This document shows positions 25,025 to 34,833 of a DNA stretch of 64,000 nucleotides, one piece after another (the first letter of the stretch is position 1; each line of letters opens with the position of its first letter). The notes beneath the pieces were generated by a model that was not told the DNA's origin, ran no database searches, and was given only the letters and a program-made list of their open reading frames with translations. The stretch is from CAVYYW01 sp963772845 (GTDB taxonomy: Bacteria > Bacillota > Bacilli > Bacillales > Sporolactobacillaceae). Where the stretch lies: the NCBI GenBank assembly GCA_963772845.1, contig CAVYYW010000014.1:1-64000 (forward strand), written 5' to 3'. The translations under genes and the position numbers were made by a program.

Positions 25025-25933
25025 TTACTCCCATCCAAATTTGGATAGGCGATTATAAAAGGTGACGAGAAAGCGGTACAGGAGCTCTTCCGAGGGGGCA
25101 AGCTCCCTGCGGTGCGGCTGAATGAGACCCACGGTTCTGTAGACATGAGGATCAGTAATTTTGACTGCTTTTAAATCTGGTGGGAGATTGTAAGCCAGCG
25201 CATGTTCAGGAACAAGCGAAACGCCGAATCCCGCAGCGACCAGGCCTTTTATTGTGTCCATATCGTCACCTTCAAAAGCGATGTCTGGTGTGAAACCTGC
25301 TGAAGTGCAGGCTTTCAAAACAATATCTCTTAACGCTAAACCTGGTCGATATGTGACGAAGCGGTCTCCTTTTAAATCCTTCAGCCGTAATGAGTTTTTT
25401 TCTGCTAAGTGATGATTTCCTGGAAGCAGTGCGAGCAGGTTTTCAGTATAGAGAATGGTTCCTTTTACAACGGGGTGTTCTGTGGGAACGGGAGCTGAAA
25501 AAGCTAAATCGATATGGCCCTTTCCAATTAAGTCTATTAAATAGGAAAGTGTCCCCTGGTGCAGTTGGAAATGCAGGGTAGGATAGTCCTCTCTGAATTG
25601 GGTGAGGACAGGGGGGAGGGTCTGAACGGACAGGCCGCTGGAAAACCCAAGTCTGATTAGCCCTTTTTCCGGATTCTGATGTTCTTCAATCTGTTGTTTG
25701 GCTAATTCAATTTCATTCAAGCTTCGCTCTGCATAAGAAAGAAATAGACGCCCCATTTGCGTGAGTTTAACATTTCTGCCTTCCCTCATTAGTAATGCTA
25801 CTCCCAATTCTTCCTCTAGAAGTGAAATTTGCCGGCTGACGGCTGACTGAGCGACATGAAGTGCCTCAGAAGCCTGGGTCACATGCTCTCTTTTAGCTAC
25901 CTCGATAAAGTAATGCAACTGACGAAACTCCAT
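25025..25933 (-). CDS. gltC: LysR-family regulator of glutamate synthase
   Basis: A LysR-type activator of about 302 residues. The winged helix-turn-helix is at residues 1-60 (FRQLHYFIEVAKREHVTQAS), with ALHVAQSAVSRQISLLEEELG as recognition region, and the rest is a two-lobed effector domain. It is divergent from the glutamate synthase genes, as gltC is in B. subtilis, where it activates gltAB in response to 2-oxoglutarate and glutamate. The sequence resembles GltC throughout, including TVGLIQPHRRELAPS. The ATG at 25933 follows AGGTGAT. A palindrome in the shared intergenic region is the likely binding site. Confidence 0.88.
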   Translation of the reverse strand: MEFRQLHYFIEVAKREHVTQASEALHVAQSAVSRQISLLEEELGVALLMREGRNVKLTQMGRLFLSYAERSLNEIELAKQQIEEHQNPEKGLIRLGFSSGLSVQTLPPVLTQFREDYPTLHFQLHQGTLSYLIDLIGKGHIDLAFSAPVPTEHPVVKGTILYTENLLALLPGNHHLAEKNSLRLKDLKGDRFVTYRPGLALRDIVLKACTSAGFTPDIAFEGDDMDTIKGLVAAGFGVSLVPEHALAYNLPPDLKAVKITDPHVYRTVGLIQPHRRELAPSEELLYRFLVTFYNRLSKFGWE

Positions 25934-25948
25934 TATAATCACCTATTG

Positions 25949-25963
25949 TTCTCATAGTGAGAT
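25949..25963. promoter_or_regulatory. Probable GltC-binding palindrome
   Basis: TTCTCATAGTGAGAT, a dyad TCTCA-TAG-TGAGA, lies 16 bases upstream of the gltC start and about 100 bases upstream of gltA. The position and form fit a GltC box for autoregulation and gltAB activation; binding is inferred. Confidence 0.5.
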
Positions 25964-26064
25964 TGATATGTTCTTAACTATATATTGTATAGATTGATTG
26001 AAATAAAGTAAAATGAAAATTACCAAAAGTTCTGAAAAGTTAAGCGATGAAAGGATGATGAACC

Positions 26065-29000
26065 GTGGTATCCATAAAACGGCTTGAAAGACAAGGACTT
26101 TACCGGCCACAATTCGAACATGATGCTTGCGGCATCGGTTTCGTTGCTAATATAAAAGGAATAGCTACTCATCAAACGGTGCTGGATGGCTTAGAAATGC
26201 TGATCAATTTAGACCACCGGGCAGGGAAGGATGCGGACGGCACCACCGGGGACGGAACCGGTCTGATGTTCCAGCTTCCACACCAATTTTTTTGCAAGCA
26301 GCTGCCATTCACCTTGCCCGAACCAGGGAACTACGCGGTTGGCATGTGTTTCTTACCTGAGAATGTTAAGCAAAGAAGAATCGTTTTTGACCATATAAAA
26401 AAGATAACAGAGGCTGAGGGTCTTGAATTCTTAGGGATAAGAGATGTACCGATCGACACGGATGCGATCGAAATGAAATCCCTTAAAATCATGCCTGCCT
26501 TTGCACAAGTGTTTATAAAAACAGCAGAACAGAAATCAGAGCTTGAGTTTAATCAATCATTATATCGCGTCAGAAAACAATGGGAAAAGGTCTGCGGAAA
26601 AGACCTGTATGTAGCAAGCTTGTCAAATCGAACTATTGTATACAAAGGGATGCTTACAGCGGCCCAGATACCTGCCTTTTTCTCGGATTTAACCGACGAC
26701 TCTTTTCTGACGGCCTTTGCGATGGTCCATTCCCGTTACAGCACCAATACATTTCCAAGCTGGAAACGGGCTCATCCCAACCGTTACATTGCACATAATG
26801 GCGAAATCAATACAGTTAGAGGAAATATTAATGACTTTAAGGCTCAGCTGAGGCAAATCGCCGGCAAGCCATTCGCTAATGGGGTCATTCGTGATCTTTT
26901 TCCTGTAATTGATGATGGCGGGAGCGATTCACAGGCTTTTGATGCGGTGCTTGAATTTTTGCTTCTTACTGGGAGAACCCTGCCTGAAGCTTTAATGATG
27001 ATGATTCCTGAACCAGTGGAAGAAAACCATGATCTTTCTCCTGCTTTAAAAAATTTCTATTCAGAAAATAGCCGGATGATGTCTCCTTGGGACGGGCCGA
27101 TGGCAATCTCTGTTACGAATGGCTTGCAAGTTGGAGCAATTCTCGACAGGAATGGCTTGAGACCAGGCCGCTATTATCTGACTGTTGATGACCGGATCAT
27201 TTTCTCTTCCGAAGCCGGTGTTCTTGATATCGCCCCTGAAAAAGTAAAGGAAAGGCACCTTCTAAAGCCTGGAGAATTGCTGTATATTGATTTAGAAAAA
27301 AAAGAGTGGGTAAGCAGCGCAACGATTAAAGAAGAAACAGCAAGGGCTTGCACAAAACCAGATGTTCAAAAAAGAAAACGTTCGATAGACGGGGATAAGA
27401 GGCCCTGTAATATCGCTCCAAATGCTATGGCCTGCCCATCTGCTTTTTATCAACGTGCCTTCGGGTACACCTATGAAGAAGTTCATAAGGTACTGAGGCC
27501 AATGGCTGAAGAAGGAAAAGAGCCGACCGGGGCAATGGGGGTGGACACACCGCTTGCTGTATTATCTGATGAGCCTAAGCTTTTATTCGACTACTTTAAA
27601 CAATGGTTTTCACAAGTAACGAACCCTCCAATTGATGCCATAAGGGAATCTTTCGTAATTTCCACCGCTGTATGGCTTGGAGAGGAGCCATCACTGCTTT
27701 CTGAACCGGCTGAGTTATCACAGCTCCAGTTAAAACAGCCCGTTCTAACCCAACATGATGTTCAAAAAATTGAACAAGACTTTTCTGTTAAAGAGCTGGA
27801 TATTACTGTAGAACTTAAAGAATCCGATAATCAGTTTGAAGAAAAGCTGGAAGAGCTGATGCGTCAGGCGGAAAAAGCTATTCGGGGCGGAACAGAAATC
27901 GTAAGGCTGTCCGATCAGCTTTGTTCAGAAGAACGGGTAACCCTCCCTGTCTTATTAGTTGTTTCAGCTATTCACCATGACTTAATGAAAAAAGGACTAC
28001 GTAAAAAAGCCAGTCTCGTCCTTCATACTGGTGAAGCCAGAGATAGTCATCATATGGCACTTTTGCTTAGCTTCGGAGCAGACGCTGTTTACCCTTATCT
28101 GGGCATTCAAACCATCCGGGAGCTTGTGCAGCAGGGACATATTCTAATGAGCGAAAAAACCGCTGTTAAGTCTTATGTAGCTGCTTTAACAGCAGGGATT
28201 GTAAAGATCATGTCCAAGGTCGGAATTTCCTGTATTCAAAGTTTTAAAGGTGCTCAAACCTTTGAAGCACTCGGTATCTCACAGGATTTACTTGATAAAT
28301 ACTTCAAAGGAACGGTTAGTCAACTGGATGGCCTTCACCTGACAGAAATTGAACATGAAACGAAGAAAAGGTATCTGTCTGCAATCAATTCTCTGGAGAA
28401 AGAAGAGCTGATATTAGAAGCGGGAAGTGAGCTTCAATGGAGAAAAGAAGGAGAAACACATCTCTTTCAGCCAATGGCGATCCATACGCTTCAGCACGCA
28501 GCGAGAAAAAATGACCCGAAACTTTATAAAAAATTCACCAAATATATTGATGAAGGACCATTTACGACGATTCGAAGTTTGTTGAAAACGTTAAAGGAAA
28601 ATAGAAAACCTGTTCCGATTGAGGAAGTTGAATCAGTTGAAGCGATTTTTAAGCGATTTAAAACAGGTGCCATGTCTTACGGAGCATTGAGTCAGGAAGC
28701 GCATGAAGCCTTAGCGATTGCAATGAACCGCATAGGCGGAAAAAGCAACAGCGGTGAAGGCGGCGAGTCAGAATTGCGCTACGAAAAAGAAAATAATGGT
28801 GATTGGAAAAGAAGCGCCATTAAACAGGTTGCATCCGGTAGATTTGGTGTAACGAGTCAATATTTAACAGAAGCTGAGGAAATTCAAATAAAAATGGCTC
28901 AAGGAGCAAAACCTGGTGAAGGAGGACAGCTTCCGGGCAGCAAGGTCTATCCTTGGATCGCAGAAGTGCGCGGCTCAACGCCGGGGGTTGGGCTCATTTC

Positions 29001-30600
29001 ACCCCCTCCGCATCACGATATTTATTCAATTGAGGATCTCGCGCAGCTTATTTATGATCTAAAACAAGCGAATCCTTCCGCAAGAATCAGTGTCAAGCTT
29101 GTCGCCAAAGCAGGTGTAGGCACAATTGCAGCAGGAGTGGCTAAAGGCCTTGCAGATGTCATTTTGATTAGCGGACATGACGGAGGAACGGGTGCATCAC
29201 CTGTTTCCAGCATCAAGCATGCAGGTCTTCCTTGGGAGATAGGGTTGGCAGAAACCCATCAGACACTCATGTTAAATGGGTTGAGAGACAAAGTCGTGAT
29301 TGAAACGGACGGGAAATTGATGACTGGACGTGATGTCATTATTGCTGCATGTTTGGGTGCAGAAGAATTCGGTTTTTCCACCGCTCCATTAATTGCGATG
29401 GGATGCATCATGATGAGAGCCTGCCATTTGGATACCTGTCCCGTCGGTGTCGCGACCCAAAACCCAGAGTTAAGGAAGAAATTTATGGGAACACCTGATC
29501 ATATCGTCAATTACCTTACATTCATTGCTGAAGATATTCGGGAACACCTGGCTGAGCTGGGATTTAGAAGGCTTGATGAACTCATTGGCAGAAGCGATCT
29601 ATTATCAATAAAACCTGAAATAAAGACACATTGGAAAGCAAAGCATTTAGAGCTTAAACCTTTGTTCCTTTCAGATCAGTCTCTATATAAAACAAAAACA
29701 CAGGGAGAAGAGAAGACTGATGAAGAGAGGCCCTATCATTTTGATGTTGAACACCTTTTAAGTGAACAAGTCAATTCAGCGTCTTTTTCAATCCAAAACA
29801 CGGATCGGACAGTTGGAACGAGGCTTGGCCATGAAATGACGAAAAGGGGAACAACTGGAATTTCTAAATTTATTCAGTTCATAGGGACTGCCGGTCAAAG
29901 TTTCGGTGCTTTCATACCAAGTGGTCTCAACCTCACTTTACATGGAGACGCCAATGACTATACAGGAAAAGGGCTGTCTGGGGGCAGATTGATTATCCAG
30001 CCGGATGAACGCTGGCTGAACAAAGAAAATCAGGCAATTGTCGGAAACGTGGCATTATACGGTGCCACTTCCGGAAGGGCATTTATCAGAGGCAGGGCCG
30101 GCCAGAGGTTCGCTGTAAGAAACAGTGGAGCGGAAGCTGTGGTCGAAGGAATTGGTGACCATGGATGTGAATATATGACCGGTGGACGCGTCCTTGTTAT
30201 TGGCAATATCGGCAAGAATTTTGCTGCCGGTATGTCAGGAGGTATTGCCTATTTGATTAATAATGATATTGACAGCCAACAGATCACAAATAATATCAAC
30301 CAGGAAATGGCTGGCGTACACATGGTAAGAGATCTTGAAGAGAGCAAGGTTGTCTTTCAGCTGCTAAAAGATCATTATATTTTTACTGGTAGCCAAAAAG
30401 CGAAAGTAATTTTGTCACAATGGCCTGCGTGGCGTGAGAAGATTCTTAAAGTTGTCCCTTATGAATATGAGAAAATGCAGCAATCGATCAATCATTTTAT
30501 AAGTAAGGGATTGACAGACGAAAAGGCTAAATTAGAAGCCTTTTATCAAAAAAAATCAGGCGGACCAAAACGGACCGAAGAAAAAACGTTCAGCCTGTAA
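26065..30600 (+). CDS. gltA: Glutamate synthase large subunit
   Basis: A 1511-residue enzyme that makes glutamate from glutamine and 2-oxoglutarate (B. subtilis naming). A short propeptide precedes the N-terminal nucleophile Cys22 in HDACGIGF of the glutaminase domain. A central domain follows, then the FMN-binding barrel (SYGALSQEAHEALAIAMNRI, and GHDGGTGASP) with the [3Fe-4S] cysteines in CIMMRACHLDTCPVG near residue 1120. A C-terminal right-handed beta-helix (GNVALYGATSGRAFIRG) ends the protein. The start is GTG at 26065 behind AAAGGATGATG. It is 20 bases upstream of the small subunit gene, forming gltAB, and is divergent from gltC. Length is normal. Confidence 0.96.
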   Translation: MVSIKRLERQGLYRPQFEHDACGIGFVANIKGIATHQTVLDGLEMLINLDHRAGKDADGTTGDGTGLMFQLPHQFFCKQLPFTLPEPGNYAVGMCFLPENVKQRRIVFDHIKKITEAEGLEFLGIRDVPIDTDAIEMKSLKIMPAFAQVFIKTAEQKSELEFNQSLYRVRKQWEKVCGKDLYVASLSNRTIVYKGMLTAAQIPAFFSDLTDDSFLTAFAMVHSRYSTNTFPSWKRAHPNRYIAHNGEINTVRGNINDFKAQLRQIAGKPFANGVIRDLFPVIDDGGSDSQAFDAVLEFLLLTGRTLPEALMMMIPEPVEENHDLSPALKNFYSENSRMMSPWDGPMAISVTNGLQVGAILDRNGLRPGRYYLTVDDRIIFSSEAGVLDIAPEKVKERHLLKPGELLYIDLEKKEWVSSATIKEETARACTKPDVQKRKRSIDGDKRPCNIAPNAMACPSAFYQRAFGYTYEEVHKVLRPMAEEGKEPTGAMGVDTPLAVLSDEPKLLFDYFKQWFSQVTNPPIDAIRESFVISTAVWLGEEPSLLSEPAELSQLQLKQPVLTQHDVQKIEQDFSVKELDITVELKESDNQFEEKLEELMRQAEKAIRGGTEIVRLSDQLCSEERVTLPVLLVVSAIHHDLMKKGLRKKASLVLHTGEARDSHHMALLLSFGADAVYPYLGIQTIRELVQQGHILMSEKTAVKSYVAALTAGIVKIMSKVGISCIQSFKGAQTFEALGISQDLLDKYFKGTVSQLDGLHLTEIEHETKKRYLSAINSLEKEELILEAGSELQWRKEGETHLFQPMAIHTLQHAARKNDPKLYKKFTKYIDEGPFTTIRSLLKTLKENRKPVPIEEVESVEAIFKRFKTGAMSYGALSQEAHEALAIAMNRIGGKSNSGEGGESELRYEKENNGDWKRSAIKQVASGRFGVTSQYLTEAEEIQIKMAQGAKPGEGGQLPGSKVYPWIAEVRGSTPGVGLISPPPHHDIYSIEDLAQLIYDLKQANPSARISVKLVAKAGVGTIAAGVAKGLADVILISGHDGGTGASPVSSIKHAGLPWEIGLAETHQTLMLNGLRDKVVIETDGKLMTGRDVIIAACLGAEEFGFSTAPLIAMGCIMMRACHLDTCPVGVATQNPELRKKFMGTPDHIVNYLTFIAEDIREHLAELGFRRLDELIGRSDLLSIKPEIKTHWKAKHLELKPLFLSDQSLYKTKTQGEEKTDEERPYHFDVEHLLSEQVNSASFSIQNTDRTVGTRLGHEMTKRGTTGISKFIQFIGTAGQSFGAFIPSGLNLTLHGDANDYTGKGLSGGRLIIQPDERWLNKENQAIVGNVALYGATSGRAFIRGRAGQRFAVRNSGAEAVVEGIGDHGCEYMTGGRVLVIGNIGKNFAAGMSGGIAYLINNDIDSQQITNNINQEMAGVHMVRDLEESKVVFQLLKDHYIFTGSQKAKVILSQWPAWREKILKVVPYEYEKMQQSINHFISKGLTDEKAKLEAFYQKKSGGPKRTEEKTFSL

Positions 30601-30620
30601 ATCTGAGAGAAGGTGATTCT

Positions 30621-32078
30621 GTGAAACAGCCAATGGGATTTTGGGAGATTGAGAGAAAAGACGATGAGCAGGAACACCCTGGAAAACGTTTTGCTCATTC
30701 TAATGAATATATTAAGCCTATGCCGGAAGATGAGCTTAAATCTCAGGCCGCTCGGTGCATGGATTGCGGTACGCCATTTTGTCAGATGGGTGAACAATCG
30801 GCACAAGAAACGCTTGGCTGCCCTCTATATAACCTCGTTCCTGAATGGAATGAGCTTGTTAGAGAAGGGCATTGGCATGAAGCTTACCTTAGACTGGCTA
30901 AAACGAATAATTTCCCTGAGTTTACTGGAAGAGCATGTCCGGCTCCTTGCGAAGGGAGCTGCACAGCCGGCCTTATAAGTGAACCCGTTGCCATTAAGAG
31001 CATTGAGCGTGCCATCATTGACAGGGCATTTGAAGAAGGGTGGGTGAAGCCGAATCCTCCCCGTCTTCGTTCAAACAAGCATGTTGCGGTGATTGGGTCA
31101 GGGCCTGCGGGGCTAGCAGCAGCAGATGAACTTAATAGGCTGGGGCATCATGTGACTGTTTTTGAAAAAGAAGACCGGATCGGTGGTCTGTTAATGTATG
31201 GAATACCAAACATGAAGATTGACAAGGGATTAGTGAACAGGCGTGTTAAGCTTTTAAAAGAAGAAGGAATATCTTTTAAAACAAATTTGACAATTGGGGA
31301 AGATCTGCCTTTTGACGAACTCAGAAAAATTTTTGATTCTGTCGTTGTTTGCTCCGGGGCAGAGAAACCGCGGGAGCTTGAGATTCCAGGGCATCATTTA
31401 AATGGCATTTATCCTGCGATGACCTACCTTACTGAAAACACGCGTCAATTTTTATCTCATGAAGAACCATTAATTAATGCAAAGGGGAAGCGTGTCATTG
31501 TCATAGGCGGCGGGGACACCGGTGCTGACTGTGTCGCAACGGCAGTACGGCAGGGCTGCAGCAGTGTGGTTCAGTTTGGTAAGCATGAAAGGCTTCCCGA
31601 TACACGTGCTGACCATAATCCGTGGCCGGAGACTCCAAAAACGTTCACGCTGGATTATGCTTATGAAGAGGCACATAGTGTTTTTGGGGAAGATCCCCGT
31701 CAATATCAGATCATGACAACAGCTTTTAAAGGAAACGATAAAGGGCAAGTCATTGCTTTAGAGGCCGTTAAAACTGGCGAGTCAGCTGATGAACAAAAGA
31801 ATGCAGAAGTTTTGCAATGGGAAGCGGATCTTGTTCTAATTGCAATTGGTTTTGAAGGCATCAGTAATCAAGTGTCTGAAGATTTTTCTGTTAGGATGAA
31901 AAATGGAAGAATAGCTGCCGATAACAGAAGCTGGCAGACCGATCTGGAGGGTGTATTTGCTGCAGGTGATGCAAGGAGAGGGCAAAGTTTAATCGTGTGG
32001 GCTATCCAGGAAGGCCGGAAAGCAGCGGCATCCGTCCATCGTTATTTGTCAACTGAAAAAAAGACGGCAATCCAATAA
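30621..32078 (+). CDS. gltB: Glutamate synthase small subunit
   Basis: The 485-residue FAD and Fe-S subunit that passes electrons from NADPH to the large subunit. The N-terminal cysteine-rich segments AARCMDCGTPFC and GRACPAPCEGSC hold two [4Fe-4S] clusters. The first dinucleotide motif is VAVIGSGPAGLAAADELNRL near residue 155, and the second is VIVIGGGDTGADC near 294. A final FAD motif is VFAAGDARRGQSL near 445. The GTG at 30621 follows GAGAAGGTGATT. It ends the gltAB unit, with no obvious terminator before the next gene 97 bases on. Confidence 0.96.
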   Translation: MKQPMGFWEIERKDDEQEHPGKRFAHSNEYIKPMPEDELKSQAARCMDCGTPFCQMGEQSAQETLGCPLYNLVPEWNELVREGHWHEAYLRLAKTNNFPEFTGRACPAPCEGSCTAGLISEPVAIKSIERAIIDRAFEEGWVKPNPPRLRSNKHVAVIGSGPAGLAAADELNRLGHHVTVFEKEDRIGGLLMYGIPNMKIDKGLVNRRVKLLKEEGISFKTNLTIGEDLPFDELRKIFDSVVVCSGAEKPRELEIPGHHLNGIYPAMTYLTENTRQFLSHEEPLINAKGKRVIVIGGGDTGADCVATAVRQGCSSVVQFGKHERLPDTRADHNPWPETPKTFTLDYAYEEAHSVFGEDPRQYQIMTTAFKGNDKGQVIALEAVKTGESADEQKNAEVLQWEADLVLIAIGFEGISNQVSEDFSVRMKNGRIAADNRSWQTDLEGVFAAGDARRGQSLIVWAIQEGRKAAASVHRYLSTEKKTAIQ

Positions 32079-32174
32079 ATAAAAGAAATTTTGAAAGTTC
32101 TTACACATTGTATACTGTATTGACCTCTTTCATAGTACAATAGAGTCAGAGAAGGACAAGAGGAGTCGATCGTA

Positions 32175-32822
32175 ATGCCAATGTGGTTCAGAAAAATGCT
32201 TGTTGGCATGATCGCGGTTCTTACATTGGGAACCGTGGTCCCGACAGGCTATTTACATATTAATACGAAGAATGCCCGTGAGGATGTTCAGGAGGCTCAA
32301 GCAGGATCTTATTCTCCCTCTATTCTTGATGCTCAACCGGAAGAACGGCAGGTTGAGGATAAGACGGATGCGGAGCCTCAGCAACTTTCACGATCAGAGT
32401 TAAAAGCCCAGCTCGTCTCTCTGGCAGCTAAAGAAGCTTCAAACCAAGGACAGAAAAAATTCGGTCTGACGATTCAGAAAAAGATCGGTGCTCAATATGA
32501 ACAAACGGTTGTCCCAAAATTTAAAGAAGCCGTCCAGACCCTTGCTGACCAGTTATCCGATGACCAACTTAAACAGGTTTCCATCAGTCAGAATCCATCT
32601 TCCGGCCAGGGAGAAAGAATTATTCATCTTTACGATGGGGATTCGAAACAATCTTATCTAAAATTGCACGTTCGTCGGGACCATCCTCCGCTTGAAGGGT
32701 ACTGGTTTAATTTCCATTACCATACGTACGAGGATGACTTTAACGGCCACCATGATCTTGCGAAAGTTTATTGGAATAAAAATACACCGCCGAATTGGCA
32801 GGCTCAGGAAACCAGCTTATAA
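32175..32822 (+). CDS. ypjP: YpjP-like secreted or membrane-anchored protein
   Basis: A 215-residue protein with a short hydrophobic N-terminal segment (residues about 8-26), likely a membrane anchor or signal sequence. A charged linker follows, then a conserved C-terminal block: KLHVRRDHPPLEGYWFNFHYH, then a histidine-rich stretch and VYWNKNTPPNW. That block is the hallmark of the YpjP family of Bacilli, whose function is unknown. The density of His in the last 50 residues could suggest metal binding, but that is speculation. ATG at 32175 follows GAGGAG. The stop codon lies inside the terminator stem. Confidence 0.85.
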   Translation: MPMWFRKMLVGMIAVLTLGTVVPTGYLHINTKNAREDVQEAQAGSYSPSILDAQPEERQVEDKTDAEPQQLSRSELKAQLVSLAAKEASNQGQKKFGLTIQKKIGAQYEQTVVPKFKEAVQTLADQLSDDQLKQVSISQNPSSGQGERIIHLYDGDSKQSYLKLHVRRDHPPLEGYWFNFHYHTYEDDFNGHHDLAKVYWNKNTPPNWQAQETSL

Positions 32823-32838
32823 AAGCTGGTTTTTTCTT
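32810..32838 (+). terminator. Terminator overlapping the end of ypjP
   Basis: AACCAGCTT / AAGCTGGTT stem followed by TTTTC and TTTTTT; it includes the ypjP stop codon. Confidence 0.8.
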
Positions 32839-32854
32839 TTTTGATCGGTTGTTG

Positions 32855-33290
32855 ATTTCCGCTCTAGGATGCTCGCTTTCCACGGGCACGGCCTCAGCTA
32901 ACTTTGCCATGGTTTCTTTGCCGCCAAAGTGGATCTTCGGACGCGTGCTATTTCCGTAGGACTTGAAACAGCATCTTCGATTCTGCACTGCACGAAGAAA
33001 ATGCGATGCCATACATTGAAAGCGGAAATATCCTCGCTTTCCGCAGGCGTTCCGCGAGCCTCCTCGCATAATACATTGTGGCTGTGGGGTCTCGCTTGGA
33101 ACGCTCATTCTGCAGGAGTCTCGGATATTTCTTGCTTTCAATAAGCACTGGCATTTTCGAGGAGTCTCGCACCTTCCGCTACAATCACCGTATGTATTGC
33201 ATTGTGCTGCCCTTTAGAAGTCATTTGTGGTCATAGATATTCAGTGGTCAGCAGCTGACTACATGGCGCCTCAAATTTTCCAGAAGCACA
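32855..33290 (+). repeat. Dispersed repeat copy after ypjP
   Basis: Family core from TTGTTGATTTCCGCTCTAGG onward, GGATGCTCGCTTTCC, CAGCTAACTTTG, CCGCCAAAGTGGATCTTCGG, an inserted CACGAAGAAAATGCGATGCC and GAAAGCGGAAAT segment, then GAGGAGTCTCGCACCTTCCG at about 33159 and the right-hand module (CTTTAGAAGTCATTTGTGG, TCAGCAGCTGACTACATGG, CTCAAATTTTCC). No gene is supported. Confidence 0.85.
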
Positions 33291-33529
33291 TTCAGTGGCC
33301 CCTCTGATTCGAAGCGTTACTACCAGACGCAGAAGCACATGGTTGCAGATTCCATTTCCATCAACATCTTTTTTTGCCAGCGGCCTTGTTAGCCTCGGCA
33401 GGCATTGACGTATTGAAACGTGGTACAACATATGGTCAGCTCTGATTGGTGGGAGCGAGCTCGAGAGTTTATAAGACGATCAAATCCGGCAGCGTGAATA
33501 TTGTCATCAATTGTTTTCTTGTGTTCGCT

Positions 33530-33720
33530 TCAATGCAAGGAGGGGCGGCCGAGCTTTAGAAGTTTTCGCTTGCCGCGGTCGTACCGCGAGCCTCCTCGCT
33601 CTTTTAGCAAATGTTGCGCTGTGGGGTCTCGCCTGGTGACGCTGATTCCGCAGTCGTCTCAAACTTTCTCGGCAGCTCGGCCTTAGTGGTAAGGTATCTC
33701 AACCTTTAACCATTCAGTGG
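33530..33720 (+). repeat. Fragment of the repeat family
   Basis: Contains ACCGCGAGCCTCCTCGC, GGGGTCTCGCCTGGTGACG and CTGATTCCGCAG, which recur at 19.4 kb and 24.9 kb, and GGCAGCTCGGCC. The following stretch to about 33900 shows nothing I can identify. Confidence 0.55.
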
Positions 33721-33899
33721 ACTTTCAAGGCATTAGACGGAGCTATTCTTTGATTAAATCTTAAGCAAGGTTATAAATACAGAAGGTTTTCACTGGCGTC
33801 TTCCTGTTCCGGCAGTACTTGAAACAGCTTTCTTGGGTTATTCTACTTTATTAACTACAAAGGTGCGAAAAAGAAAATGATTAATTACCTTGTAATTTT

Positions 33900-34336
33900 T
33901 TCGATGTAATGAGGATGCACAAGTTCATTACAACGTGCTGTCGAGAAGTCTGAGACCTCTGTGCATTTCGCGGAAGCCCACTGAAAATCTTACACATTTT
34001 CCGTTTAAAAGAGAAATAAGACTGCTCACATTCATATTTTGACTGATTGGAGTGGAGGGCGCGAGACTCCTACGGAAATAGCACGCGTCCGAAGATCCAC
34101 TTTGGTGCACAAAAGATCCATGCCAAAGTTAGCTGAGGCCGTGCCCGTGGAAAGCGAGCAGCCTAGAGCGGAAATCAACTACCACATTTACACCAGGGGG
34201 ACTTTTTCAGTGGCCTCATCAGCGAGCCAAGTGAGACTCCGTAGCTACAACGAATTTAAGGACGTTCGACAAATCGGTACGTCCTGTGCCAACGCCGAAC
34301 CTACCCACGTCCTGCGCATGCGAAGGTCCTCCACTT
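33900..34336 (-). repeat. Reverse-oriented dispersed repeat copy
   Basis: On the minus strand it reads the end sequence GCCACTGAAAAAGTCCCCC (34196-34214), TTGATTTCCGCTCTAGGCTG, CTCGCTTTCCACGGGCACGG, arm ACTTTGGCA with TGCACCAAAGTGG, TTCGGACGCGTGCT and GGAGTCTCGCGCC (34046-34058). On the plus strand near 34290 the second module (CGTCCTGTGCCAACGCCGAA, CCTACCCACGTCCTG) is present. Frames inside are repeat by-products. Confidence 0.8.
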
Positions 34337-34495
34337 AAGGAATAAAAAAATACGGCATTGCTTGCAAAAACAGTCTTTCTTTTGAAAAGGGAGCATATAT
34401 TATTTTATCGCTTAAAATCTGTTAATAAAAAAAGATTGTGAAAGTGGAAAAAGTGTGATAATTTATTAGTAGATTAAAGATAGGAGCTGTTATTA

Positions 34496-34534
34496 ATGGA
34501 AATCTCAGTACATGATATGGTGTTTGCGGGATAA
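34496..34534 (+). CDS. Possible 12-residue leader peptide before the MFS gene
   Basis: ATG at 34496 lies eight bases after TAGGAG and encodes MEISVHDMVFAG before TAA. It is the first translatable unit after the promoter and precedes a hairpin and a terminator, so it may act as a regulatory uORF. The frame stays open for another 34 codons after the stop, so a nonsense-interrupted small gene is the alternative. Confidence 0.4.
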   Translation: MEISVHDMVFAG

Positions 34535-34712
34535 CAAGGATCGTTCGGTGTAAAGCCTGATTCTAACTCCTGCGTCATTAAAAGTGACCCATTTGTAAAG
34601 AATCATGTTTTATGCGGCATAATCGGATTATGCCAATGATCGATGCTTGTGTCTTAAACCCATCATCATGTAAACGGGATAGCCATGCTCTTTTCTCAGG
34701 TGCGTAATATTA

Positions 34713-34755
34713 AGCCCTTGATAGACGTGGAGTCACGTTCTCAAGGCTTTTTTTA
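34713..34755 (+). terminator. Terminator in the MFS leader
   Basis: GCCCTTGA / TCAAGGC with an inner ACGTG / CACGT stem, followed by TTTTTTTATT. It stands between the leader promoter and the MFS gene. Confidence 0.8.
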
Positions 34756-34833
34756 TTGTGCTTTTCCTTTTCCTGATGATGGGTCTTTACGAAAGTGAAA
34801 AAAATACGTTCAATCAGGAACGAGGTGTATGGA

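Larger units (their letters stand above)
34454..34755 (+). promoter_or_regulatory. Leader of the MFS gene: extended -10 promoter, short ORF, hairpin, terminator
   Basis: TGTGATAAT at 34454-34462 is an extended -10 box. After a short ORF (34496) comes a perfect hairpin GGCATAAT / ATTATGCC (34616-34634) and then a strong terminator (34713-34755) that ends 78 bases before the MFS start. The arrangement resembles ribosome-mediated attenuators in front of drug-efflux genes. No known riboswitch class is recognised. Confidence 0.5.

Noticed and set aside
32740..33172. Minus-strand frames of 133 and 74 codons
   Set aside because: Overlap ypjP and the repeat; no ribosome site, composition typical of the repeat.
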